A DNA stretch of 11,854 nucleotides from an uncultured Alcaligenaceae bacterium (lineage in GTDB: Bacteria; Pseudomonadota; Gammaproteobacteria; Burkholderiales; Burkholderiaceae_B). The number at the start of each line of letters is the position of its first letter. Position 1 is the first letter of the stretch. The translations under genes were made by a program, and so were the position numbers. The DNA lies in assembly GCA_937897265.1 (NCBI GenBank), contig CALCPT010000479.1:1-11854 (forward strand). Reading direction: 5' to 3'. This document shows positions 1 through 7,179 of the stretch, one piece after another. The notes beneath the pieces were generated by a model that was given only the letters and a program-made list of their open reading frames with translations, did no database searches and had not been told where the DNA came from.

Positions 1-41
1 CGTTTAATCCTTAGTTTTTTTGCGCCTTAATACTTAATAAT

Positions 42-797
42 ATGAGCACCTCTTCAAATTCCGAGCATCCTGGCGTGCCAGCCCAACCGACGTTGACCTC
101 TTCGATGGCTCAGCGCATCAGCCAGATTCAGGCACGGATGGCCGCGGCGTGTGCGCGCGTTGGACGCGACCCCGCTGAGGTCACGTTATTACCCGTGAGT
201 AAAACGTTTGACGCCGGCGCAATACGAGAGGCGATTGCCCTAGGCTTTACGCGCTTTGGCGAAAACCGGATGCAAGAGGTCGCGCAAAAGGCACCGCTAT
301 TAGAAGACTGCAATATCAATTGGGTTGTGATCGGACACTTGCAAACCAACAAGGCCAAAGAAGTGGCACGCTATGCCAGTGAGCTGCAGTCGCTTGATCG
401 GATCGACCTCGCAGAGGCGCTTGAGCGGCGCTTGCAGTTAGAGGGGCGTTCAATCGACGTACTCGTGCAGGTTAAAACATCCACTGAAGAGACGAAGTCT
501 GGACTTGAGCCAGCAGGGCTCGTACCGTTTTTACGGCAATTGTCGCAGTATCCAAGCTTGCGAGTGAAAGGCCTGATGACGATGGCCGTGCTATCCGACG
601 ACCCCATCGCTGTACGCAAGTGTTTTTCTCAGTTACGCCAACTGCGTGAGCAGGCTCAGCAAGAGGGCATTGCCGGGGTTTCGCTTGAGCGCTTGTCGAT
701 GGGAATGAGTGGCGACTTTGAGCTGGCCATTGAAGAGGGCTCAACCGAAATCCGAGTAGGATCCGCGATCTTTGGTAGCCGCACGGCCCCAGCTTAG
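42..797 (+). CDS. yggS: YggS/PLPBP family pyridoxal 5'-phosphate-binding protein
   Basis: Cytoplasmic PLP-binding protein of the YggS/PROSC (PLPHP) family. The family is a single-domain alanine-racemase-like TIM barrel implicated in vitamin B6 and amino/keto acid homeostasis rather than in a defined catalytic reaction. What is seen: the PLP Schiff-base lysine in 'LLPVSKTF' (K54), the 'FGENRMQE' motif around residue 73, 'VIGHLQTNK' near 97, and the C-terminal phosphate-binding stretch 'SMGMSGDFELAIEEGSTEIR' followed by 'VGSAIFGSR'. The length of 251 aa is about 20 residues above the usual 225-235. The first 21 residues are Ser/Pro/Thr-rich and lie outside the conserved domain, so Met22 (position 105) is a real alternative start. 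Neither ATG has a convincing Shine-Dalgarno sequence; the 41 bases upstream are AT-rich. It converges on the copper chaperone gene. In many proteobacteria yggS lies beside pilT and proC, but the window edge prevents checking. The family call is certain; the start is uncertain. Confidence 0.95.
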   Translation: MSTSSNSEHPGVPAQPTLTSSMAQRISQIQARMAAACARVGRDPAEVTLLPVSKTFDAGAIREAIALGFTRFGENRMQEVAQKAPLLEDCNINWVVIGHLQTNKAKEVARYASELQSLDRIDLAEALERRLQLEGRSIDVLVQVKTSTEETKSGLEPAGLVPFLRQLSQYPSLRVKGLMTMAVLSDDPIAVRKCFSQLRQLREQAQQEGIAGVSLERLSMGMSGDFELAIEEGSTEIRVGSAIFGSRTAPA

Positions 798-824
798 GCG
801 CTAGGTTCTTGTGCTTGAGTGCCA

Positions 825-861
825 AGCGCTCACCACTCAGAACGCAGCGCTCACCACTCAG
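825..861. repeat. Two 16-bp direct repeats between convergent genes
   Basis: The 16-mer agcgctcaccactcag occurs at 825-840 and, identically, at 846-861, separated by 5 bp (21-bp period). Flanking arms 'tgagtgcc' (816-823) and 'ggcactca' (874-881) are perfect inverted copies, and the repeat's own 'cactca' can also pair with 'tgagtg' at 816-821. The block lies between the convergent yggS and PCu(A)C genes, and its right arm overlaps the latter's stop codon. It could form alternative hairpins acting as a bidirectional 3' end, but no T-run follows on either strand, so a classical intrinsic terminator is not claimed. Confidence 0.6.
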
Positions 862-878
862 TATCCAGAATCAGGCAC

Positions 879-1397
879 TCAGTGCTTCATCCCGCCGTGG
901 CCTTGCGTGCTTGCGCCGCCAGGGTTGTAGGTTGAGGGCTTAACGGTAAAGTTCACACGTACTTCGCCGGCTTTTTCAAACTTTAAAACTACTGGCACAA
1001 GCTCTCCTTGTTTGAAGGGTCCGGTCAACTGTAAGAACATCATGTGAAAGCCGCCAGGTGCGAGTTTGACCGAGCCTTTGGCGGGGATGTCGATACCCTC
1101 TACTTGGCGCATTTTTGCCACGCCATCTTCGGTGAGGACGGTATGTAACTCAAGGCGGGTTGACGCTTCAGATTGCGCTGAAAGTAAGCGATCGCTTGCG
1201 CCAGAAGGGTTATTAATCATCATGTAGCCAGCGCCATTAGTCTGCCCAGGCACCGAGCCGCGTACCCATAAATCATTGATTTCAAGCGAGCCTGCCTTGA
1301 AGTCGGCGGCGTGGGCAAGTGCTAGCGTTGCGGTGCTTAGGGCAAGCGTAGTTGCCAAGCGTGCGAACATACGAAGTGTGTGGCGAGCAGTCATCAT
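879..1397 (-). CDS. Periplasmic copper chaperone, PCu(A)C family (DUF461)
   Basis: Exported copper-binding protein of the PCu(A)C family. Characterised members deliver Cu(I) in the periplasm to the CuA or CuB site of cytochrome oxidases, often with a Sco protein. The full family metal motif H-X10-M-X21-H-X-M is present and exact: His in 'LELH', Met in 'VAKM', then 'GGFHMM'. A Sec signal peptide (MMTARHTLRMFARL followed by a hydrophobic stretch) ends at a likely 'AHA|ADF' cleavage site. The His/Met-ending tail (GHGGMKH) may add metal ligands. The start is the first ATG of an ATG-ATG pair, with a weak 'AGG' about 6 nt upstream, giving 172 aa. The frame stays open upstream to 1520, but that stretch has no ATG and would bury the signal peptide. 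It lies downstream of the Crp-family gene on the same strand, separated by 123 bp, and no sco gene is visible. Recognition is by an exact motif, so confidence is high. Confidence 0.93.
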   Translation of the reverse strand: MMTARHTLRMFARLATTLALSTATLALAHAADFKAGSLEINDLWVRGSVPGQTNGAGYMMINNPSGASDRLLSAQSEASTRLELHTVLTEDGVAKMRQVEGIDIPAKGSVKLAPGGFHMMFLQLTGPFKQGELVPVVLKFEKAGEVRVNFTVKPSTYNPGGASTQGHGGMKH

Positions 1398-1520
1398 AAA
1401 AAACCTAAATGTAGAGAGGTGATAAAAATACCTTACGGTCTCAAAGTCCAAGTCCAAGGCGCGGCAGACTTCACTGAACTCGTCAATGCATCCACAGGCT
1501 TGGCGCCTGCGAAACTGCTA

Positions 1521-2192
1521 TTAGACACCGTAACGGCGTAGCGCAAGCAAATCTAACACCTCAACGGCCCCATACTCGACATGGACTAACCCAAGCTTTT
1601 CAAGCGCATGCAGCGCCTGATTGACGCGCTGTCGCGACAGCCGAGCAAGGTATCCAATTTCTTCTTGAGTGATCGCGAGCCTCATTCCCATACCGGGATA
1701 CAGCAAAGGGTTGAACAACTCAGCCAAGCAACGCGCCACGCGGGCGTCGGGATCGTGCAGTCGATCAGATTCTGCCTTGCCGATAAATTGTGCCACGCGC
1801 TCATTGAGTTGGTGCAGTAAGAAGCGATTGAAGGGGATGCTGTGATCCAGTAGCCATTCGAACGTAGCGAGAGGCACGCGCGCAATCACTGAATCACGTA
1901 ACGCCACGACGTCATAGCGCCGTTGCTCGTGCTTGAGCAAGGAACCTTCGCCTACCCACCCGCCCGCGGGTACGCCCGTGAGTGAAGCCATCTTGCCGTC
2001 GGCGTTACCGACCGATATTTTGATTAATCCCGAAATCACGCCTAGCCACGCGGACGAGGGTTCGCCGCGCCGTTCGATCATCGCCCCGGCCAACACGTGT
2101 TGCAGGCTTGAATCGTGTTCAACCCGTGCACGCTGCTCAGGTGTGAGTAGCGGCATCCAGGCGGCTGAGAGCTTAAGCGAGGGGCTGAGCAT
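1521..2192 (-). CDS. Crp/Fnr-family transcriptional regulator
   Basis: Cytoplasmic DNA-binding regulator with an N-terminal cyclic-nucleotide-binding-type beta-roll (about residues 20-125), a dimerisation helix (about 115-145) and a C-terminal winged helix-turn-helix (about 174-203, 'ITQEEIGYLARLSRQRVNQA'). The GE pair of the E. coli cAMP pocket is present (residues 81-82). Arg82 of CRP has a counterpart (R92), but the following Ser83 is Tyr (Y93), so cAMP may not be the ligand. The N-terminal Fe-S cysteines of FNR are absent; the only cysteine is in 'VARCLAEL'. The start at 2192 is supported by AGGG 9 nt upstream on the minus strand. The longer start at 2228 would place coding sequence over the 2217-2238 palindrome. 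The gene is divergent from the ligase/transporter cluster and is its likely regulator; self-regulation is also plausible because the palindrome lies 24 bp from its start codon. Length is 223 aa, normal for the family. The effector is unknown. Confidence 0.92.
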   Translation of the reverse strand: MLSPSLKLSAAWMPLLTPEQRARVEHDSSLQHVLAGAMIERRGEPSSAWLGVISGLIKISVGNADGKMASLTGVPAGGWVGEGSLLKHEQRRYDVVALRDSVIARVPLATFEWLLDHSIPFNRFLLHQLNERVAQFIGKAESDRLHDPDARVARCLAELFNPLLYPGMGMRLAITQEEIGYLARLSRQRVNQALHALEKLGLVHVEYGAVEVLDLLALRRYGV

Positions 2193-2216
2193 CAGGATAT
2201 ACCCTAGTTTCAGTGC

Positions 2217-2238
2217 AATTGTCGCCAAAACGACATTT
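2217..2238. promoter_or_regulatory. Putative operator for the divergent Crp/Fnr-family regulator
   Basis: A 22-bp near-palindrome. Half-sites TGTCG (2220-2224) and CGACA (2231-2235) are perfect inverted copies separated by 6 bp (ccaaaa), and AA (2217-2218) and TT (2237-2238) extend the symmetry. The geometry and flanks equal those of the E. coli CRP box, whose half-sites are TGTGA/TCACA. It lies 24 bp upstream of the regulator's start and 73 bp upstream of the ligase's start, in the only intergenic region between the divergent genes. It overlaps the position expected for the -35 element of the plus-strand promoter, as in class II activation. Assigning it to this regulator is inference from position and geometry. 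Confidence 0.6.
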
Positions 2239-2260
2239 AGCTGACGATTCAGCTTATAAC
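2230..2260 (+). promoter_or_regulatory. Candidate promoter of the ligase/transporter cluster
   Basis: A -10-like TATAAC (2255-2260; 5 of 6 to the sigma-70 consensus) follows a poor -35 match, acGACA (2230-2235; 4 of 6), with a long 19-bp spacer. Transcription would begin near 2267, giving a leader of about 45 nt. The poor -35 coincides with the right half of the 2217-2238 palindrome, which is expected if an activator substitutes for -35 recognition. This is a pattern-based prediction only. Confidence 0.4.
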
Positions 2261-2311
2261 TTGTTTACTGAATTCACGCAAAAACAAAACAAACAGAGAA
2301 GACACCCTGCC

Positions 2312-4264
2312 ATGCAGCGCTTGCCCATGACGCGATCTGAAACCTTTGCTGCGCTCTTAGTTGAGCATGCTCGCGTGCGCGGCAATCGCCCGGCGCTACG
2401 CGAAAAGCACCTTGGCATCTGGCAGACGCTGACCTGGCAACAGGTCTTTGAGCGGGTGCAAAAGCTCGCCTGTGGTTTGGCCTCGCTCGGTATTAAGCCT
2501 GGCGACCATGTGGCGGTCATTGGCGAGAATCGCCCGCAGCTATACATGAGCATGATGGCAACACAAGCATTGGGGGCGGTACCGATTCCGCTCTACCAAG
2601 ATGCCGTCGCGCAAGAAATGGTCTACGTGCTACAGGACGCTTCGGTGAGTGTCGCGGTCGTCGAAGATCAAGAGCAAGTCGACAAAATGCTTGAGGTGCG
2701 CGATCAGTGCCCCGCGTTGCGCAGCATTGTTTACGATGACCCGCGGGGGCTGAGGCACTACGTTGACCCAGCGCTCTTGTCGTGTGACCAGTTGGCTGCC
2801 TTGGGGCAGCAACAACACGCGCCCGAATTTTTTGAAAAAAGCGTGGCGGCTGTACAGCCACACGATCCTGCGGCGATGTTTTACACCTCAGGTACCACCG
2901 GCAAGCCAAAAGGCGTTGTACTAACCCATCATTCCTTGATTGATCGTGCCCGTGCAGTTGAAGCCATGGAGGGTTTAACCGACCACGAAGAGGTTGTTGC
3001 CTATCTGCCCGTCGCCTGGATTGGGCAAAACATGTTTTCGTATACGCAGTTGTTGGTGACTGGGTTTACGGTCAATCATCCAGAGTCCCCAGACACCGTC
3101 ACGATTGACATGCGTGACATTGGCCCAACTTATTACTTTGCACCGCCGCGCGTGCTCGAGGGCTTGCTCACCCAAGTCACCATCCGCATGGAAGATGCCG
3201 GCTGGTTCAAGCGCACCCTGTATGGTTGGGCAATGCAAGTCGCCCGCCGCGTGGGTGCGCAAGTGCTCGATCACAAATCTGTGCCGCTCGTTGAAAGGGT
3301 GCGTTACGCAGTGGGTAACGCGCTGGTGTTTGCGCCCTTGCGCAATGTGTTGGGGATGAGTCGCGTGCGCATCGCTTACACCGCAGGTGAGGCCATCGGC
3401 CCCGACCTCTTTGTGTTTTATCGCTCAATTGGCATCAACTTAAAACAGCTGTATGGGTCAACTGAGACTGCGGTCTTTGTTTGCGTGCAGCCCGACGGCA
3501 ACGTCAAGCCCGATACGGTGGGCCCGCCGGTTGCCGGCGTTGAAGTACGGGTAACAGAAGAAGGCGAAATCCAACTTAAAAGCCCCGGACTTTTTAAAGA
3601 GTACTACCGCAATCCCGAGGCGACGCAAGAGACGCTCACAGGAGATGGTTGGTTTCGAACTGGCGACGCAGGTTATTTGGACGAAGATGGGCATCTCAAA
3701 ATCATTGATCGTGCCAAAGATGTGGGTAAGTTAGCTGATGGCAGTTTGTTTGCGCCCAAGTATCTTGAAAACAAGCTTAAGTTCTTTTCACACATTAAAG
3801 AGGTCGTTGCTTTTGGTGCAGGGCAGTCAGAAGTCTGTGCGTTTATTAATATCGACCTCGAGGCTGTAGGCAACTGGGCAGAGCGCCGCGGGCTAGCCTA
3901 CGCGGGTTACGCCGATTTGGCTGCGCGTGACGAAGTGTATGAACTGATCGCAGACTGTGTCGAGCAGGTCAATCGCGACCTGTCGCAGGACAAGCGCTTA
4001 TCGCAATCGCAAATCAGCCGTTTCTTGATTCTCCATAAAGAGCTTGACCCAGATGATGATGAACTGACGCGCACGCGCAAAGTGCGGCGCGGTTTTGTCG
4101 CTGAAAAATATGCTGTCTTGGTTGAGGCGCTGTTTGCCGGACGGGAGCGTCAGTACATCGATACGGAAGTTAAATTCGAGGACGGTCGCACTGGCCGTAT
4201 TTCGGCAGATCTGAAAATTCGTTCGGTGCGCGTTGTGACACCGAACATCGCCCGGGCAGCGTAA
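2312..4264 (+). CDS. AMP-dependent long-chain-type acyl-CoA synthetase
   Basis: Cytoplasmic adenylate-forming enzyme (ANL superfamily) expected to convert a carboxylic acid, ATP and CoA to acyl-CoA, AMP and PPi through an acyl-adenylate. Visible motifs: the ATP-binding loop 'MFYTSGTTGKPKGVVLTH' (about residues 188-205), the A5-type 'YGSTET' (381), 'GWFRTGD' (446-452), and hinge 'DRAKDVGKLADG' (466), where the usual D/E-R-x-K-D is kept. C-terminal 'TRTRKVRRGF' supplies a lysine equivalent to the catalytic Lys. The 'KLADGSLFAPKYLENKLK' segment is characteristic of the FadD15/ACSBG-like branch found beside HAAT transporters. The ATG at 2312 gives 650 aa and has 'agagaag' about 9 nt upstream; the reading frame is open to 2213, but that extension is not protein-like and crosses the operator. 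It is the first gene of the cluster, and its TAA is 2 bp from the livG-like ATG, suggesting translational coupling. Substrate is unknown; 'long-chain' reflects the family, not proof. Confidence 0.92.
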   Translation: MQRLPMTRSETFAALLVEHARVRGNRPALREKHLGIWQTLTWQQVFERVQKLACGLASLGIKPGDHVAVIGENRPQLYMSMMATQALGAVPIPLYQDAVAQEMVYVLQDASVSVAVVEDQEQVDKMLEVRDQCPALRSIVYDDPRGLRHYVDPALLSCDQLAALGQQQHAPEFFEKSVAAVQPHDPAAMFYTSGTTGKPKGVVLTHHSLIDRARAVEAMEGLTDHEEVVAYLPVAWIGQNMFSYTQLLVTGFTVNHPESPDTVTIDMRDIGPTYYFAPPRVLEGLLTQVTIRMEDAGWFKRTLYGWAMQVARRVGAQVLDHKSVPLVERVRYAVGNALVFAPLRNVLGMSRVRIAYTAGEAIGPDLFVFYRSIGINLKQLYGSTETAVFVCVQPDGNVKPDTVGPPVAGVEVRVTEEGEIQLKSPGLFKEYYRNPEATQETLTGDGWFRTGDAGYLDEDGHLKIIDRAKDVGKLADGSLFAPKYLENKLKFFSHIKEVVAFGAGQSEVCAFINIDLEAVGNWAERRGLAYAGYADLAARDEVYELIADCVEQVNRDLSQDKRLSQSQISRFLILHKELDPDDDELTRTRKVRRGFVAEKYAVLVEALFAGRERQYIDTEVKFEDGRTGRISADLKIRSVRVVTPNIARAA

Positions 4265-4266
4265 CT

Positions 4267-5061
4267 ATGACAACACAATTGCGTGAGCGGATCGGCGAAG
4301 TCGTACTCGAAATGCAAAATATTTCGTTGGCGTTTGGCGGTGTGAAAGCCTTGACCGATATCTCGTTTGATGTGCGTGAACATGAGATCAGGGCGATTAT
4401 TGGACCAAATGGTGCCGGCAAAAGCTCGATGCTCAATGTGATCAACGGCGTGTACACCCCGCAGCAGGGCAGCATCACGTTTGGCGGTGCGCAGTTCAAC
4501 AAAATGAATCCCCGCCGTGCGGCCGAAATGGGCGTGGCGCGAACCTTTCAGAATCTTGCGCTGTTCAAGGGCATGAGTGTGCTCGACAACATCATGGCTG
4601 GACGAAACCTGCGGATGACCTCAGGCATTTTGGCGCAGGCCTTCAGGCTCGGCTCAGCTGAGCGCGAAGAGATTCGACATCGCGAGTTCGTCGAAAATCT
4701 GATCGACTTTCTCGAAATTCAAGCCTACCGCAAAACGCCTGTCGGACGCCTGCCCTATGGCTTGCAAAAACGCGTCGATCTCGGACGTGCACTGGCGATG
4801 GAGCCGCGCCTCTTGTTGCTAGATGAGCCGATGGCCGGAATGAACATTGAAGAAAAGCAGGATATGAGTCGCTTTATTCTCGATGTGAACGATGAGTTCG
4901 GCACCACGATCGTACTGATCGAACATGATATGGGCGTCGTGATGGACATCTCGGATCGCGTGGTTGTGCTTGATTACGGAAAGAAAATTGGCGATGGCAC
5001 TCCTGCTGAGGTACGTCAAAACGAGGCGGTCATCAGTGCCTATCTTGGCGTGGCGCATTAA
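4267..5061 (+). CDS. HAAT-family ABC importer ATP-binding protein (LivG-like)
   Basis: One of two cytoplasmic ATPases that power the HAAT (branched-chain amino acid type) ABC importer encoded by the cluster. Motifs: Walker A 'GPNGAGKSS' (46-54), Q-loop in 'RTFQN' (Q95), the ABC signature region 'LPYGLQKRV' (162-170), Walker B 'LLLLDEP' (182-188) with catalytic E187, and H-loop 'IEHDMG' (H220). The 'GVARTFQNLALFKGMSVLDN' segment is typical of LivG rather than LivF. The signature is the LPYG variant common in LivG, not LSGGQ, and has Leu where Gln is usual. Length is 264 aa, normal for the family. It starts 2 bp after the ligase stop, with only a weak 'gggcag' upstream, so translation probably depends on the preceding gene. 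It pairs with the LivF-like ATPase encoded at 8541. Confidence 0.93.
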   Translation: MTTQLRERIGEVVLEMQNISLAFGGVKALTDISFDVREHEIRAIIGPNGAGKSSMLNVINGVYTPQQGSITFGGAQFNKMNPRRAAEMGVARTFQNLALFKGMSVLDNIMAGRNLRMTSGILAQAFRLGSAEREEIRHREFVENLIDFLEIQAYRKTPVGRLPYGLQKRVDLGRALAMEPRLLLLDEPMAGMNIEEKQDMSRFILDVNDEFGTTIVLIEHDMGVVMDISDRVVVLDYGKKIGDGTPAEVRQNEAVISAYLGVAH

Positions 5062-5073
5062 GGCGAAGCAGAC

Positions 5074-6003
5074 ATGGGATTTTTTCTTGAAACCTTATTT
5101 GGCGGCTTGATGAGCGGCATGCTCTATTCGTTGATCGGCCTTGGGTTTGTATTGATTTTTAAGGCATCAGGTGTCTTCAATTTTGCACAAGGTGCCATGG
5201 TACTTGTGGCAGCCTTGTCGATGGCGCGCTTTGCTGTATGGATCCCTAACTGGTTCGGCTTTCAGAATCTGATCCTCGCCAATGTGCTAGCGTTTATGGT
5301 CACCGCGGTGCTGATGTTTGTGATGGCCTGGTGCATCGAACGCCTAGTCTTGCGCCATCTGGTCAATCAAGAAGCGACCGCGCTGCTCATGGCGACTTTA
5401 GGCATTGCTTATTTTCTTGAGGGGTTAGGACAAATCGCTTTTGGTGCTTCTGTGTACACCATCAACGTGGGTATGCCCAAAGAGCCCGCCTTTCTTTTCG
5501 AGTCAGTCTTTGACGGAGGGGTTTTGCTTAATCTAGAGGACCTCACGGCCGCGGTGATTGCTGCGCTGTTGGTGGCAAGCCTCGCACTATTTTTTCAAGT
5601 CACGGCAACAGGGCGTGCCTTGCGTGCGGTTGCCGATGATCATCAGGCAGCGCAGTCGGTGGGTATTCCTTTGAACCGCATCTGGGTCATCGTCTGGACC
5701 GTCGCCGGTGTCGTGGCTTTAGTGGCGGGCATCATTTGGGGCTCAAAGTTCGGTGTGCAATTCACACTTGCCACCGCAACCTTGCGAGCTTTGCCTGTCG
5801 TCATTCTTGGCGGCTTAACCTCAGTGCCGGGCGCGATCATCGGCGGTCTGATTATTGGGGTGGGAGAAAAAGTTTCAGAGGTCTACCTGGGGCCGCTCGT
5901 GGGTGGCGGAATCGAAATCTGGTTTGCTTACGTGTTGGCATTGGTGTTTTTGTTATTCAGGCCGCAGGGCTTGTTTGGCGAAAAAATCATTGACCGCGTG
6001 TAG
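5074..6003 (+). CDS. HAAT-family ABC importer permease (LivH-like)
   Basis: Inner-membrane permease of the HAAT importer, 309 aa, normal for LivH. The N-terminal signature 'YSLIGLGFVLIFKASGVFNF' followed by 'AQGAM' (about residues 18-44) is diagnostic for LivH. Hydrophobic stretches suggest about eight membrane segments. The cytoplasmic coupling loop 'GRALRAVADDHQAAQSVGI' (about 181-199) is the EAA-like loop that docks onto an ATPase. The C-terminal half carries 'LPVVILGGLTSVPGAIIGGL', another LivH hallmark. The start has TAAGG 10 nt upstream, overlapping the stop of the preceding ATPase gene, which indicates one transcript. Confidence 0.94.
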   Translation: MGFFLETLFGGLMSGMLYSLIGLGFVLIFKASGVFNFAQGAMVLVAALSMARFAVWIPNWFGFQNLILANVLAFMVTAVLMFVMAWCIERLVLRHLVNQEATALLMATLGIAYFLEGLGQIAFGASVYTINVGMPKEPAFLFESVFDGGVLLNLEDLTAAVIAALLVASLALFFQVTATGRALRAVADDHQAAQSVGIPLNRIWVIVWTVAGVVALVAGIIWGSKFGVQFTLATATLRALPVVILGGLTSVPGAIIGGLIIGVGEKVSEVYLGPLVGGGIEIWFAYVLALVFLLFRPQGLFGEKIIDRV

Positions 6004-6036
6004 GACTTCGCCTTTCACTCATGAGCCAAACATAAT

Positions 6037-7101
6037 ATGTTTTATCGCGAAAACGGGCAGTTCAAAACAAGTTACCGGTCAGATCAGCAGATCTTTCCAG
6101 TACGGCAAGACCGTATTTTTATTTTTGCGGTGTTGTTGCTGGCGTTTGTAGCCGTGCCGCTCTTGGCCTCTGACTATTTTATTAAAGCCCTACTCATTCC
6201 GTTTTTGATTTTGGCGCTCGCCGCAATTGGGCTCAACATCTTGGTCGGGTATTGCGGGCAGATTTCGTTAGGCACCGGCGCCTTCATGGCTGTGGGGGCA
6301 TACGCCGCCTGGAATATCGGTGTGCGGTTTCCGCAAACTCCTTTAATCGTTGAAATCTTGTTGGGTGGTTTTTTTGCAACCTTGGTGGGGGTGTTGTTTG
6401 GCATTCCGAGTCTGCGCATTCGCGGCTTGTACCTGGCGGTTGCAACGCTAGCCGCTCAGTTCTTTGTGGATTGGGCTTTTTTGCGGATCCCATTTTTTAC
6501 GAATTATTCGCCCTCAGGCAATGTCTCGGTGCCTGCCCTGTCAGTGTTTGGCATTTCGTTGCAAGCCGCGATTCCAAAATATTTGTTTGTGCTGTCGTTT
6601 GTGACGGTCTTTGCGGTTCTCGCTAAAAACTTGGTGCGTGGCGCGATTGGTCGGCAGTGGATGGCGATTCGTGACATGGACGTAGCCGCCGCGGTTGTAG
6701 GCATACGGCCGATGTATGCCAAGCTCACCGCCTTTGCCGTAAGTTCTTTTATTGTCGGTGTGGCGGGTGCACTCTGGGGATTTTTGCACTTAGGCTCTTG
6801 GGAGCCGTTGGCCTTTGATTTGAATCGCTCGTTTCAATTGTTGTTTATGGTGATCATTGGCGGCTTGGGCTCGATACTTGGTAGCTTTTTTGGTGCGGCC
6901 TTTATTGTGTTGGTACCGGTCGCTCTAAATCACATCCCAAGCTGGTTTGGTTTGCCATTGGCGATTGATACGGCAGCCCATATCGAACACATGATTTTTG
7001 GGGCACTGATTGTGTTCTTTTTAATTGCAGAGCCTCACGGCCTGGCCAAACTTTGGACAATTGCGAAAGAAAAATTACGGCTTTGGCCGTTTCCACATTA
7101 A
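6037..7101 (+). CDS. HAAT-family ABC importer permease (LivM-like)
   Basis: Second inner-membrane permease, pairing with the LivH-like protein to form the translocation pore. The 354-aa protein begins with a polar stretch ('MFYRENGQFKTSY') before the first membrane segment. It carries the LivM signature 'LNILVGYCGQISLGTGAFMA' (about residues 67-86). The EAA-like coupling loop 'GRQWMAIRDMDVAAAVVGI' lies near residues 205-223, and the C-terminal 'MVIIGGLGSILGSFFGAAF' near 271-289. The gap from the LivH gene is 33 bp. No strong Shine-Dalgarno is seen; 'tgag' about 11 nt upstream is weak. An ATG at 6021 is out of frame. Family assignment is firm and the start is probable. Confidence 0.93.
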   Translation: MFYRENGQFKTSYRSDQQIFPVRQDRIFIFAVLLLAFVAVPLLASDYFIKALLIPFLILALAAIGLNILVGYCGQISLGTGAFMAVGAYAAWNIGVRFPQTPLIVEILLGGFFATLVGVLFGIPSLRIRGLYLAVATLAAQFFVDWAFLRIPFFTNYSPSGNVSVPALSVFGISLQAAIPKYLFVLSFVTVFAVLAKNLVRGAIGRQWMAIRDMDVAAAVVGIRPMYAKLTAFAVSSFIVGVAGALWGFLHLGSWEPLAFDLNRSFQLLFMVIIGGLGSILGSFFGAAFIVLVPVALNHIPSWFGLPLAIDTAAHIEHMIFGALIVFFLIAEPHGLAKLWTIAKEKLRLWPFPH

Positions 7102-7119
7102 GTTGTTGTTTTGATAACG

Positions 7120-7135
7120 CCCAGCGGTCGCTGGG
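7120..7135 (+). promoter_or_regulatory. Perfect hairpin between permease and binding-protein genes
   Basis: CCCAGCG (7120-7126) and CGCTGGG (7129-7135) are exact inverted copies, giving a 7-bp GC-rich stem, or a 6-bp stem with a GGTC loop. 'atattt' follows, too weak a T-run for a confident intrinsic terminator. A second, weaker inverted repeat, GGTGT-gttga-ACACC (7147-7161), follows just before the ribosome-binding site of the binding-protein gene. Hairpins here could stabilise a processed mRNA end or partly terminate upstream transcripts, helping make more binding protein than permease. The function is inferred; the fold is read directly. Confidence 0.5.
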
Positions 7136-7179
7136 ATATTTAACCCGGTGTGTTGAACACCAACAAGAGGTATACGGAG

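Noticed and set aside
825..861. CRISPR-like array
   Set aside because: There are only two 16-bp copies with a 5-bp spacer and no cas genes, so the geometry is wrong.
1398..1520. Coding sequence upstream of and in frame with the copper chaperone
   Set aside because: The frame is open, but it has no ATG and would place about 20 or more residues before a clear signal peptide. I recognise no protein family in it.
2193..2228. Upstream extension of the Crp-family regulator
   Set aside because: It would overlap the palindrome at 2217-2238, while ATG 2192 has AGGG 9 nt upstream and gives the normal family length.
2213..2311. Upstream extension of the first acyl-CoA ligase to an earlier start codon
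   Set aside because: The added 33 residues are polar and unlike the family N-terminus, and the extension runs through the operator and the -10 element. ATG 2312 has a purine-rich site at good spacing.
4170..4502. Minus-strand reading frame opposite the ligase/LivG junction
   Set aside because: It is a shadow of well-supported plus-strand genes, with no recognisable protein and no ribosome-binding context.
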